Shown: piece after piece, positions 12,517 through 20,743 of the stretch
Layout: every line of letters begins with the position of its first letter
Position numbering within the stretch: the first letter of the stretch is position 1
Origin: Paremcibacter congregatus
Lineage (GTDB): Bacteria; Pseudomonadota; Alphaproteobacteria; Sphingomonadales; Emcibacteraceae
Reading direction: 5' to 3'
Assembly (NCBI RefSeq): GCF_006385135.1
Contig: NZ_CP041025.1
Location: 3,751,501 to 3,815,500 of the forward strand
DNA: 64,000 bases
Made by a program: the position numbers and the translations under genes
The notes under the pieces: model-generated
Seen by the model: the letters and a program-made list of their open reading frames with translations, nothing else
The model's database searches: none
Told to the model about the DNA's origin: nothing

Positions 12517-14658
12517 TTATTTTTCCTCAACTGATTCTAAAGAACTCAATTCAACCGGCACCCCGTTCAGGGCCACGGTGCCAATCAACTCATCCAGGCG
12601 CGTCTCATCGGTCAGATCATTGACGCTGACCCCGGCATGGGCCCGGGCAACCTCGAGCTTCACCCCGGATCGGTCATGCCCCCAGCCGTGCGGCAGGCTG
12701 ACCACGCCGGGCATCATATCCGCGCTCGCTTCCGCCGTCACGGTGACCTGCCCGACCCGGCTACTGACACAAACCACTTGCCCGTCCTGCATCTGATGTT
12801 TCTCCAGATCATCGGGGTGGATCAGCAGGGTGCAGCGGTTCTTGCCCTTGACCAGACGCGGGCTGTTATGCAGCCAGCTGTTGTTGCTGCGGATATGGCG
12901 ACGGCCGATCAGAACCAGACTGTCTTGCCACTGGGCCCGATCCGCCTGCAGGCGCTTAAGGTCCGCGACCACCGCCGCAGGGGCGCAATCGATCTTGCCG
13001 CTCTTGGTCTTCAGCCGCCGGGTGAGCAGCGGCTTGAGATCGCCGAGGTAAAGACCGTGGGGGTGGGCTTTCAGTTTCCTGAGACTGAGTGCCTCGGGCC
13101 TGGCCCTCCGCCTGCCGTAGGGGCCATTGCTCAGCGCCATATCAATTAACCGGTGCGGCGCGCGTTTCTTGGGCAGGGTCGGTGCGCCCATTTTGCGCAA
13201 ATACCGCCGGGTCAGTTCATGATAGATTTCCCACTCATCATAGCTGTCCGGCGCGGCGTCAATCACCTTGTCATTGAAACGGGTGACATTGCTCACCGCC
13301 AGGCCTAGAAAACTGACGTCATAATGATCATGCTCCAGCGGGGCCGTCGGCGGCAGGATCAGGTCGGCGTGACGGCTGCTTTCGGTGATATAGAAATCCA
13401 GCGCCACCATGAAATCAAGACCGGCAAAGGCCTCGTCCAGCTGAGCGCCGTTAGGGGTGGAGAGGATCGGGTTCCCGGCCCCGAGCAGCATCGCCCGGAT
13501 CTGGCCCGCGCCGGGGGTGAGGATTTCTTCCGCCATCAGGCTGGCGCTCAGCTCGCCGCAGACCTCGGGCCGTTTGCTGACCCGGCTTTGCCAGCGATCC
13601 CGACCGCCGCGCCCCACAAGCTGGAAGCCGACCAGATCCACCGCCGGTAACGGGATCATCATGCCGCCCACCCGGTCGAGATTACCGGTGGCGATATTGA
13701 TCAATTGGATCAGCCACTGACAGAGCGCGCCATAAGGATTGGTCGACACCCCCATGCGGCCATAAAACACCGCGCGCTCGGCGGCGGCGAAGTCTTCCGC
13801 CATTCGCTGAATATCCTCGAGGGCGATGCCTGTCTGTTGCTTCACATCACCCAGCACCACACCCTCAACGGCGGCGCGGGCCGTGTCAAAATTTTCCAGA
13901 TGATCGGTCAGATGCGCCGGATTGCAGAGCTTTTCGCGCAACAGATGCTGCAGGAAGGCCAGCAGGAAAATCACGTCCCGGCCGGGGGTGATGAAATGAT
14001 GCGCCGTCGCCTTCTTGGCGGTCTCGCTGCGCCGGGGATCAATGACGATCACCTGTCCACCCCGGGCCTTCAGGCGATCGAGACGCCCCTTGACGTCGGG
14101 CACGGTCATGATACTGCCGTTGGAGGCCAGCGGATTGGCCCCCATGATGATCATGTGATCGGTATGGTCGATATCCGGCACCGGGATGAGGAACTGATGG
14201 CCATACATGACGTAGGAGATATACTGATGCGGCAGTTGATCGACCGAGGTGGCGGAAAAGCGATTCTTGCTTTTCAGCAGCCGCAGGAAGACCGGCCCGT
14301 GGGTCAGCGCACCGTAATTATGGACATTGGGATTGCCGAGATAAACCCCGATCGCATCCGGGCCGTGGGTCTGCTGAATATCCCACAGCCGGTCCGCCGC
14401 CAGGTCAAATGCCTCGTCCCAGCAAATTTCAACCCACGCCCCATTTACCTTTTTAACAGGCTTTTTAAGCCGGTCGGGGTCTTCCTGAATATCTTTCAGC
14501 GCCAGGGCCTTGGGGCAGATGTGACCCTTGCTGAAGGGATCATCCGGATCGCCTTTGATCGAGATAACCCGATTATCGGCCACCTCAATCGCCAGACCGC
14601 AGATCGCCTCACACAGGGTGCAGGCCCGGTAATGCGTGCATTTTTCCTGATGCGCCAT
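12517..14658 (-). CDS. Molybdopterin (bis-MGD) oxidoreductase, DMSO-reductase superfamily
   Basis: A 713-residue catalytic subunit. An N-terminal [4Fe-4S] motif is visible (Cys13-x2-Cys16-x3-Cys20 and Cys48 in HICPKA, with the conserved Lys50 that relays electrons to the pterin); Cys7 is an extra cysteine. The molybdenum domain follows, then a C-terminal MopB dinucleotide-binding domain with PHGWGHDRSG. There is no twin-arginine signal, so it is cytoplasmic. Around the usual metal-ligand position (residues 135-144, SATSVDQLPH) there is neither Cys nor Sec; Asp140 or Ser138 are candidates. No electron-transfer or membrane-anchor subunit is adjacent; instead an acyl-CoA dehydrogenase follows after 2 bp. 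The start has a GGGAGAAG site. The substrate is unknown: oxidation or hydration of a CoA-linked intermediate would fit the neighbour but is only a guess. Confidence 0.9.
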   Translation of the reverse strand: MAHQEKCTHYRACTLCEAICGLAIEVADNRVISIKGDPDDPFSKGHICPKALALKDIQEDPDRLKKPVKKVNGAWVEICWDEAFDLAADRLWDIQQTHGPDAIGVYLGNPNVHNYGALTHGPVFLRLLKSKNRFSATSVDQLPHQYISYVMYGHQFLIPVPDIDHTDHMIIMGANPLASNGSIMTVPDVKGRLDRLKARGGQVIVIDPRRSETAKKATAHHFITPGRDVIFLLAFLQHLLREKLCNPAHLTDHLENFDTARAAVEGVVLGDVKQQTGIALEDIQRMAEDFAAAERAVFYGRMGVSTNPYGALCQWLIQLINIATGNLDRVGGMMIPLPAVDLVGFQLVGRGGRDRWQSRVSKRPEVCGELSASLMAEEILTPGAGQIRAMLLGAGNPILSTPNGAQLDEAFAGLDFMVALDFYITESSRHADLILPPTAPLEHDHYDVSFLGLAVSNVTRFNDKVIDAAPDSYDEWEIYHELTRRYLRKMGAPTLPKKRAPHRLIDMALSNGPYGRRRARPEALSLRKLKAHPHGLYLGDLKPLLTRRLKTKSGKIDCAPAAVVADLKRLQADRAQWQDSLVLIGRRHIRSNNSWLHNSPRLVKGKNRCTLLIHPDDLEKHQMQDGQVVCVSSRVGQVTVTAEASADMMPGVVSLPHGWGHDRSGVKLEVARAHAGVSVNDLTDETRLDELIGTVALNGVPVELSSLESVEEK

Positions 14659-14749
14659 TCAGATCTTCTCCCGTCCAATATATCCAATAGATACATATAA
14701 CATAAATTGGCGCAAAAAGGTACAGGAAGAATGGTGCTCTGGTAAGGCG

Positions 14750-15115
14750 TCAATTCTGACAGGGATAGTGCGTTTCAAAAGACTGCAAAACAGCCTCTGC
14801 CGCCGACGTGTCGCGCTCTGTCTCTTTCCTTTCATGCATGATTTTGAAAAAAGCCTGCATCGAGAAAGAGAAGCCTGGGTCCGTCGGCAGACAGAAGCGA
14901 GTAGGAGTGTTATCCTGCCGCAGCCGGTGATAATAACTCATATTGCCCTCAATCATCCCCTGGACATAATGGCCGAGCGCCAACATTTCCGCCTGGGCGC
15001 CGAAATGCCCCGTCTTGACCCGGGCTTCAATGGCGAGCGCCTCCGCGACCGTTAGTGTTTTGGCCTCCGCCGGAGCAGCGCCCAGCAACATCATACAGGC
15101 TAAAAGAATTCTCAT
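14750..15115 (-). CDS. Small exported protein, Rap1a/Tai-like
   Basis: I chose the ATG at 15115, which has GGAGG seven bases upstream and begins a clear signal peptide (MRILLACMMLLGAAPAEA), rather than an upstream in-frame ATG; this gives 121 residues. The mature part shows the pattern of the Rap1a/Tai family: a YVQGMIEG helix, an FCLP segment with a cysteine, and a C-terminal AVLQSFETHYPC with the second cysteine, suggesting one disulfide in the periplasm. Named members are immunity proteins against type VI secretion effectors, but many relatives are uncharacterised and no secretion genes lie nearby. It lies about 90 bp upstream of the molybdopterin oxidoreductase on the same strand, with space for a separate promoter. 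Family assignment is by eye and moderate. Confidence 0.65.
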   Translation of the reverse strand: MRILLACMMLLGAAPAEAKTLTVAEALAIEARVKTGHFGAQAEMLALGHYVQGMIEGNMSYYHRLRQDNTPTRFCLPTDPGFSFSMQAFFKIMHERKETERDTSAAEAVLQSFETHYPCQN

Positions 15116-15203
15116 AGTTACCTCCAAAAATAAAGTTTGACACGTATTTATTAATGTTTTAAATGAATTAATCAAGCTTAAATCTTAATTATTGAGGACT
15201 CAG

Positions 15204-15740
15204 ATGATGGAACATCAAAACAACCTCCGCCCGTTCGCCCAGGTCATGGTCTGGATCACAAGTTTCGCCGCCGTCGCCCTGCCGGTGCTGACAATCATGA
15301 TATGGATTTATATCAAAGATCTTGGCGTCTCCTCCGGTACGGTGAGTCCGCAGTATGATCTGACGTCACTCAGTCTCACCGCCCGCCTCCTCGGATTTGT
15401 CATCTGCTTTATCGGCGCCGGGATCATGACCTATGGCCTTCTCGCCCTGCGACGCACCTTTCAGGAAGCCGCCGCCGGACGCGGGCTTTCCCTGACCGCG
15501 GTCGTCAATTTCCGCCGTTTCGCGTTAGTAACCCTGATCACGGTGTTTTACGGCATCCTGCAGAATACCCTGTTGAGCATCGTCTTCACCATGGGTCGCC
15601 CCGGACAGGAAACCCAATTGTCCATCATGCTCGGCACGCCGGAAGTGAAAGCGCTGTTCACGGCCCTGCTGTTTGTTTTCGTCGCCCATATTTTCGCCGC
15701 TGGTCGCAAGGCGGAAGAAGAAAACGCCCAGTTCCTGTGA
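15204..15740 (+). CDS. DUF2975-type four-helix membrane protein
   Basis: A ~178-residue protein with four hydrophobic helices (roughly residues 18-38, 58-80, 103-125 and 144-165 of this start) and polar loops, the arrangement of DUF2975 proteins. A TTG four codons upstream is also in frame, but GAGGA at 15194-15198 points to ATG 15204 or 15207. DUF2975 genes are commonly followed by a small Cro/C1-type regulator, and that is what is seen here, so the two probably form a membrane-protein/regulator unit of unknown signal. The stop codon sits inside the first copy of a 12-bp tandem repeat. No enzymatic motif is visible. Confidence 0.75.
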   Translation: MMEHQNNLRPFAQVMVWITSFAAVALPVLTIMIWIYIKDLGVSSGTVSPQYDLTSLSLTARLLGFVICFIGAGIMTYGLLALRRTFQEAAAGRGLSLTAVVNFRRFALVTLITVFYGILQNTLLSIVFTMGRPGQETQLSIMLGTPEVKALFTALLFVFVAHIFAAGRKAEEENAQFL

Positions 15741-15769
15741 AAGTTCCTGTGAAAGTTCCTGTGAAAGTT
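15731..15769 (+). repeat. 12-bp tandem repeat between DUF2975 and XRE genes
   Basis: Three perfect copies of GTTCCTGTGAAA (15731-15742, 15743-15754, 15755-15766) followed by a broken fourth. The first copy holds the TGA stop of the upstream gene, and the last ends just before the regulator start at 15778. Because the unit is 12 bp, copy-number changes would keep any reading frame and only alter the spacing between the two genes. Confidence 0.95.
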
Positions 15770-15777
15770 CCCGCTTT

Positions 15778-15996
15778 ATGAAAATTATTATGACACTCGA
15801 CATCATGTTGGCCCGGCGTAAAATGCGTCTGAAGGATCTGGCCCAGGCCATCGGCACCAGCGAGCAGAATATGTCGATGATCAAGACCGGCAAGATCAAA
15901 GGCATTCGCTTCGACACCCTGGTCAAGATCTGTGACGTGCTGGATTGCCAGCCGGGCGATCTCCTGACCTTCACCCGGCAGGAGGGAACATCCTGA
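15778..15996 (+). CDS. Small XRE/Cro-type helix-turn-helix regulator
   Basis: A 72-residue protein consisting of one Cro/C1-type DNA-binding domain: LARRKMRLKDLAQAIGTSEQNMSMIKTGKIKGIRFDTLVKICDVLDCQPGDLL shows helices 2 and 3 (LAQAIGTSEQNMSMI) and the usual CDVLDCQPGDLL ending. ATG 15778 (or 15790) is the natural start; the same frame continues upstream through the tandem repeat as a serine/cysteine-rich stretch that is very unlikely to be translated. It resembles the YozG-like regulators found beside DUF2975 proteins. It probably binds DNA as a dimer and may control its own operon; no operator was identified. Confidence 0.85.
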   Translation: MKIIMTLDIMLARRKMRLKDLAQAIGTSEQNMSMIKTGKIKGIRFDTLVKICDVLDCQPGDLLTFTRQEGTS

Positions 15997-16017
15997 GCCA
16001 CAGCAGGTTATGACCAT

Positions 16018-16045
16018 AAAAAACGGCGACCCGAGAGCCGCCGTT
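16018..16045 (-). terminator. Rho-independent terminator of the TonB receptor gene
   Basis: A 7-bp perfect stem (AACGGCG at 16022-16028 with CGCCGTT at 16039-16045) and a 10-base loop. On the minus strand it is followed by a T-run (A-run 16018-16023 on the plus strand) and lies 26 bases past the stop of the TonB receptor. It may also help terminate the convergent XRE operon. Confidence 0.75.
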
Positions 16046-16070
16046 CTGATATCTTTAAACCCGGATGGAA

Positions 16071-18947
16071 TTAGAATTGCGCTGTAATGGTGGCGAAGAG
16101 ACGCCGTCCCAGCGGATCATATGTCCCCGGCTTTGTGTTGCCGGTAGTTGAGTTTGTTGAATTCAACATCGGCGGATCCCGGTCGAGAATATTGTTGATC
16201 CCCATCGCCAGATCCACATTATCACTCAATTTAAATCCGGCGGACAGATCAAGATAGCTATAGGCCGAGATATCTTTGTTGTCTCTTTCTGAGTCCGGAT
16301 TGGTGACCTTGCCAAAATAACGCCATTTCAGGCCAACCTGCCAGAAATCCCCGGAATTATAAATGACGCTTGCCGTGTGACGCCATTTCGGTGTCGGATA
16401 GCAATTGCCATTAATCCGGCCGACACAATCATATTCGGAATCGGCTTCGCCGGGAAGCGACTGCGTAAACTTGTCGATCAGGTAGGAGCCCAACAATTTG
16501 AAATTCAAGCTGCCTTCGCCCATTTCCATCACATAGTCCCCGGCGAAATCAATCCCGGATTGCTTGGTATAGCCGAGGTTTTGATTGGTGCTGGTGATGG
16601 CGGCTGTCGTCCCGCGCCACAGACTGCCACTTGGTCCCCGATTGACAAGATCACAGAAAACCGCACTGCCAGTCTCGCCGCATTTGTCCAGAGCAAGTTG
16701 AGATGAAATACCCCCGATCAGACCGGAAATTTTGATGTTCCAATAATCAACATTAAGGGTCAAGCCTTCCACAGGGGTAGCCACAAAACCAACCGTAAAG
16801 GTGTCGCCCGTTTCTTTATCCAGATCAGGGTTTCCGCCGATGAACTCATTATACTGACCGGCAGAGCTGACGCTGATGTTGCCATATTGCGCTGCTGAAA
16901 CACCTGTATTAGCACATTGGGCCGCCGTAAATATTGGCGTTGCGCCAGCACAGGGATCAGTTCCGTCCCACAGAGCCAGACGCTGCGGGCTGTAAAGCTC
17001 CACCACATTTGGCGCACGGGACGCCCGGTTGTAACTGCCGCGAAATTTGACACTGTCATTCACCTGCCAGTTCAGGCCGGCTTTATAGGTCGCCACAGTA
17101 CCTGTTGTACTGTAATCGGAAACACGCAGGCCCAGTTCCAATACAAGATCCTGAATAAATTCCTTGTTCTGCACCAAAGGTACATAAAGTTCACTGAACA
17201 ATTCCTTCACATCGTAGGACCCGTCAACAGACCTTACTGCGCCGCCGTTGCCCAACAACTGACCGTTCTCAAACAAATTGTCCGAAGTCCGGCGATAATG
17301 CTCTTTCCGATATTCAAGACCAAAAACCGCCTGTACCGGGTCATCGGCCAGCGTCAGCGGCAGATCCCCAGAGACAAAACCATTGAAGACCGTTTCTTCC
17401 GTCAGACCGGACAGGATTCCGGTCGCCGTCAGGTAATTAGCCTGTTCCGCCGTTACATCGTTTGAAAACAGGGTATAGGGCACACAGCCATCTTTGCGGG
17501 CGACTTCATTGGCGCATTGCATGTTGCCATCCGCATCCAAATTAACGTCCAGCGCCGCCTGAATATTCGGGGCGAAGAAGTCATTGACATAGGTGTCCTC
17601 ACTGCTGGTGGCCCCATAGGTCAGGGACGTGTCATAGCGCCAGTTGTCCGTGATATCACCTTTAACGCCAACCACGAAACGCAGGCTGTTATGGGTGAAT
17701 TGGTTCTGGCGTGGGCCGCCTTCCACATTCCGTTTGCCGACATCGAAAGCAAATTCATCGTCTCCGCTCAAACCGAAAGTGCCGCAAATATCGGCCACCT
17801 GGGCGGCGCTGAGCAACGGGCTTGAACATTTCATTTTGTAATTGTCATTGAAGAACGTGCCACTTGGCGCATATTGACCCGTTGTCGTATCCCGCGCCAT
17901 CATGACTTCCATATAGGCCTTGGCATTATCGCTCAGCTCATAGGTCAGGAAACCGCCCCCGGCGAAACGTTTGTCCGGGCGTTGCCAGTGATTAACTGGC
18001 GCATAATTGTAATAATTGTCATCAAACGCCGAAAAACCGCCATTGGCGTCCATCTGCACCCAGCGTTCCGTGGTGAAATCAATTTCCCCCGTACCCTGAT
18101 CCACATTCCAGAAGTCAAAATTCGGGATCACCGCATTGGCGGACCCGCCACAGGAATTGGTCAGCAAGGCACAGGAAGAATAATCTCGGCTATCCATGTG
18201 TAATTCGTTGGTCTGACGGTAGTTGGCATACATGGAAACATGACCACGTCCATCGGCAAAAGAACCGCCCATGGCCACATCAAAGTTATAGGAGGCGCCA
18301 TCCAGCGCGCTGCCTTTCGGATAATCATATCCGGCGTCATCCAGCAGGCCCTGCATATAGCTGTTGTTGTTGTTATGCTGATAGGCACCGACCCCGGCGG
18401 AGACTTTCACGCCTTCGAATGTGTCGTCGATGATGAAATTCACCACCCCGGCAACCGCATCGGCGCCATAAGTTGTTGACGCTCCACCAGTCAGCACTTC
18501 CACCCGCTTCAACAGGCTGGAAGGGATCTGGTTGATATCGACAGAATAGGATTTCACCCCGCCCGGCTGCATACGACGACCATTAACCAGCACCAGAGTA
18601 CGGTTCGAGCCAAGTCCCCGCAGATCAAGAGTTGCGACACCGGAAGTTCCGTTGCCTTCATAGGCATGTTCCGCCGCTTCCAGTTGCGGCAAACCATTCA
18701 GCATATCTTCAATCCGCATATGCCCGGAAAATTTAATTTCTTCGGCATTGGTGACAGTGATCGGACTGACACTCTCAATATCCTTACGGATAATACGGGA
18801 GCCCGTGACCACCACCTCTTCAAATACATTTTCATCCTCTGCCGTGGCAGCATCTTCCGCTGCGGCATATAACGGCAGAAAAAACGTTGACGCGCAAAGC
18901 GCCGTGGTCGAAATCAGCGACCGCCTTATGTTACGTGATATTGTCAT
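16071..18947 (-). CDS. TonB-dependent outer-membrane receptor (958 aa)
   Basis: The ATG at 18947 has GAGGA upstream and starts a signal peptide (MTISRNIRRSLISTTALCASTFFLPLYAAA split by a short positively charged head and a hydrophobic core); an upstream in-frame extension is rejected. A TonB box-like EEVVVTGSRI follows, then the plug domain with LRGLGSNRTLVLVNGRR and GGASTTYGADAVAGVVNFI, and a large 22-strand barrel ending in ATITAQF with terminal Phe. Receptors with this plug wording and long loops are abundant in sphingomonad-like and marine alphaproteobacteria and often serve carbohydrate, peptide or aromatic substrates rather than siderophores. It stands alone, with its own terminator and a 574-bp upstream gap. 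Substrate unknown. Confidence 0.95.
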   Translation of the reverse strand: MTISRNIRRSLISTTALCASTFFLPLYAAAEDAATAEDENVFEEVVVTGSRIIRKDIESVSPITVTNAEEIKFSGHMRIEDMLNGLPQLEAAEHAYEGNGTSGVATLDLRGLGSNRTLVLVNGRRMQPGGVKSYSVDINQIPSSLLKRVEVLTGGASTTYGADAVAGVVNFIIDDTFEGVKVSAGVGAYQHNNNNSYMQGLLDDAGYDYPKGSALDGASYNFDVAMGGSFADGRGHVSMYANYRQTNELHMDSRDYSSCALLTNSCGGSANAVIPNFDFWNVDQGTGEIDFTTERWVQMDANGGFSAFDDNYYNYAPVNHWQRPDKRFAGGGFLTYELSDNAKAYMEVMMARDTTTGQYAPSGTFFNDNYKMKCSSPLLSAAQVADICGTFGLSGDDEFAFDVGKRNVEGGPRQNQFTHNSLRFVVGVKGDITDNWRYDTSLTYGATSSEDTYVNDFFAPNIQAALDVNLDADGNMQCANEVARKDGCVPYTLFSNDVTAEQANYLTATGILSGLTEETVFNGFVSGDLPLTLADDPVQAVFGLEYRKEHYRRTSDNLFENGQLLGNGGAVRSVDGSYDVKELFSELYVPLVQNKEFIQDLVLELGLRVSDYSTTGTVATYKAGLNWQVNDSVKFRGSYNRASRAPNVVELYSPQRLALWDGTDPCAGATPIFTAAQCANTGVSAAQYGNISVSSAGQYNEFIGGNPDLDKETGDTFTVGFVATPVEGLTLNVDYWNIKISGLIGGISSQLALDKCGETGSAVFCDLVNRGPSGSLWRGTTAAITSTNQNLGYTKQSGIDFAGDYVMEMGEGSLNFKLLGSYLIDKFTQSLPGEADSEYDCVGRINGNCYPTPKWRHTASVIYNSGDFWQVGLKWRYFGKVTNPDSERDNKDISAYSYLDLSAGFKLSDNVDLAMGINNILDRDPPMLNSTNSTTGNTKPGTYDPLGRRLFATITAQF

Positions 18948-19521
18948 TTTGATTTCCTCAATTTTTTTTTGAAGGACCAGGCCACACCCTTGTCCTGACG
19001 AAATGCCATGCGGGCCTTTAGATCGTCGGCCGGACTCCCGAAAAATATGATGGACGTCCTCCCTCAAGATATTTGCTCCCACATGTCTTTTGATGTGAAT
19101 TGTTATTTAGTATATTTTATACAATTTATTTTCACAATTTTTGGAATAACATATATTAAATATAATATACAATTTAAATCTTATGACGGGCCAAAAACAG
19201 AGAAATACCCAAAAACACGCCATAATTTGAAATATTGTTTTGAAAAATAGCCGATGTACGATAAATTATTACAACACAAAGAAATTGTTCTTTATGAAAA
19301 AATAGAATCAATTCCTGTACATTAGAAAAACGCCTCACAACCTGTCTGCTTTGCTTCCCCCGATATCGGGAATCCCGCACATCTCCTGAAAGGCACAACA
19401 CCGAAGGTTCATTACCCATGCCAATCGTCCCCTTGACCTTTTGGTCTAGAGATCGAATAATGATATTCTTCTCAAAGATGATGACGGAACATGACTCCTT
19501 TTCCTTAACCACTGGCCGCCC
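18948..19521. other. AT-rich divergent intergenic region (574 bp)
   Basis: Separates the leftward TonB receptor from the rightward AraC regulator. Bases 19090-19330 are distinctly AT-rich compared with the coding sequence. It should hold the promoters of both genes. Short open frames on either strand lack ribosome-binding sites and family resemblance. I see no convincing dyad operator. Confidence 0.7.
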
Positions 19522-20592
19522 ATGAAGACTGACCCAACAAAATCTGCCACCCGACCGGACCCCGTTTTATTTCCTGTCTCTCTCATGGAAATCGAGCCCC
19601 TCCTGCAGATGCCCGATATCGCGGAAACCGCCAGAACGTTTCACAAATATGCTGATTACAATCCGGAGAAAAAACACGACCTGTCCCTGCCGCTGACCGA
19701 CTATTTCCTGATCCTGTGGGAATTGTCCAAGGCGCTGCAGGATGAAACCATCCATTTGTCGTCGCGCCATCTGATGCCCGGTTCCACCAGCTTTATCATG
19801 TCCAACATCGCCGGGTGCGATAACCTGGAAGACGCCATGAAGCTGATTGCCAAATCCTACAATATGCTGCATGGCGGCCCTTATAACCGGGTCGAACAGC
19901 GCGACGGCGACCTGCTCTATATCATCGATGACAGCCAGTTTCCCTATGTGCCGCAAAAACAGGACTATATCCATTTCACCATGGAATGCGTGCTGATCTA
20001 TCTGCAGGGCATCCTGTCCTTCATCACCTCCCGCGATCTCGGGGATTTTTTACGCAAGGTCCATACCAAACGCGACAGGGGACCCGTCAAAAGCCGCCAT
20101 ATGCAATTCTGGTCCGCGCCAATCCGCTATCAGTCCGGTCAATATGTCCTGACTTATGACCTGAGCGCCGCCGCCCTGCCGATCACCATTCCGGCCTCCC
20201 CTATGCCCCGCTCACGGGAAATCTATGATCATGTGATTGCCATGATCAGGAAACGCGGCGCAGCCGAGGATGATCTGACAAGCTGGACAGACCGGGTCTC
20301 GCAGGCCCTCGCACATGGCCTTCTGTCACAACAGGACGTCGCCCGTCATCTCGGCGCCAGTGTCGCCACCCTGCGCCGCCGCCTAACAGAGGAAAACAGC
20401 AGCTTTCGCGAGCTGCACCAGCAGTGTCTTAATGAAAGATCCCGCCAAATGATCACCCAGGGCTACCATATGGCCGATATTGCCGAAGAACTTGGCTTTT
20501 CCGATTTCAGAAGTTTTATCCGCGCCTTCAAGGGCTGGAACGGGATCACCCCCACCGCCTTTGCCCGCAAGCTGCGCCAGGGAGTCCCTTGA
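19522..20592 (+). CDS. AraC-family regulator with arabinose-binding-like N-terminal domain
   Basis: A 356-residue transcription factor. Residues ~20-230 correspond to the ligand-binding domain typical of OruR/ArgR-like AraC proteins (SLMEIEPLLQMPDIAETA..., LPLTDYFLILWELSKAL...). The C-terminal ~100 residues carry two helix-turn-helix motifs: LSQQDVARHLGASVATLRRRL and MADIAEELGFSDFRSFIRAFK, the latter ending in the usual NGITPTAFARK. It lies 151 bp upstream of a co-directed TonB receptor and esterase and is probably their activator, responding to a small hydrophobic or ester compound; that link is inference. The start codon is weakly supported; MEIEPLL further in is an alternative. Confidence 0.9.
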   Translation: MKTDPTKSATRPDPVLFPVSLMEIEPLLQMPDIAETARTFHKYADYNPEKKHDLSLPLTDYFLILWELSKALQDETIHLSSRHLMPGSTSFIMSNIAGCDNLEDAMKLIAKSYNMLHGGPYNRVEQRDGDLLYIIDDSQFPYVPQKQDYIHFTMECVLIYLQGILSFITSRDLGDFLRKVHTKRDRGPVKSRHMQFWSAPIRYQSGQYVLTYDLSAAALPITIPASPMPRSREIYDHVIAMIRKRGAAEDDLTSWTDRVSQALAHGLLSQQDVARHLGASVATLRRRLTEENSSFRELHQQCLNERSRQMITQGYHMADIAEELGFSDFRSFIRAFKGWNGITPTAFARKLRQGVP

Positions 20593-20743
20593 AACAAACC
20601 ACCCCTTTGAGCGAAATTGTACATTTATTTTGACCGCAAAGATCATATCTCTCTTTCCCCCAACCGCCTATTCTGTCAGCGTGAAAAATCACGTGTGAAA
20701 GCAAAAGTACCGGAGACATTTCCGGACAAGGGAGGTTACCAAA

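Noticed and set aside
15673-15777. N-terminal extension of the XRE regulator through the tandem repeat
   Set aside because: It overlaps the DUF2975 gene and translates the repeat into a Ser/Cys-rich stretch; ATG 15778 begins the recognisable domain.
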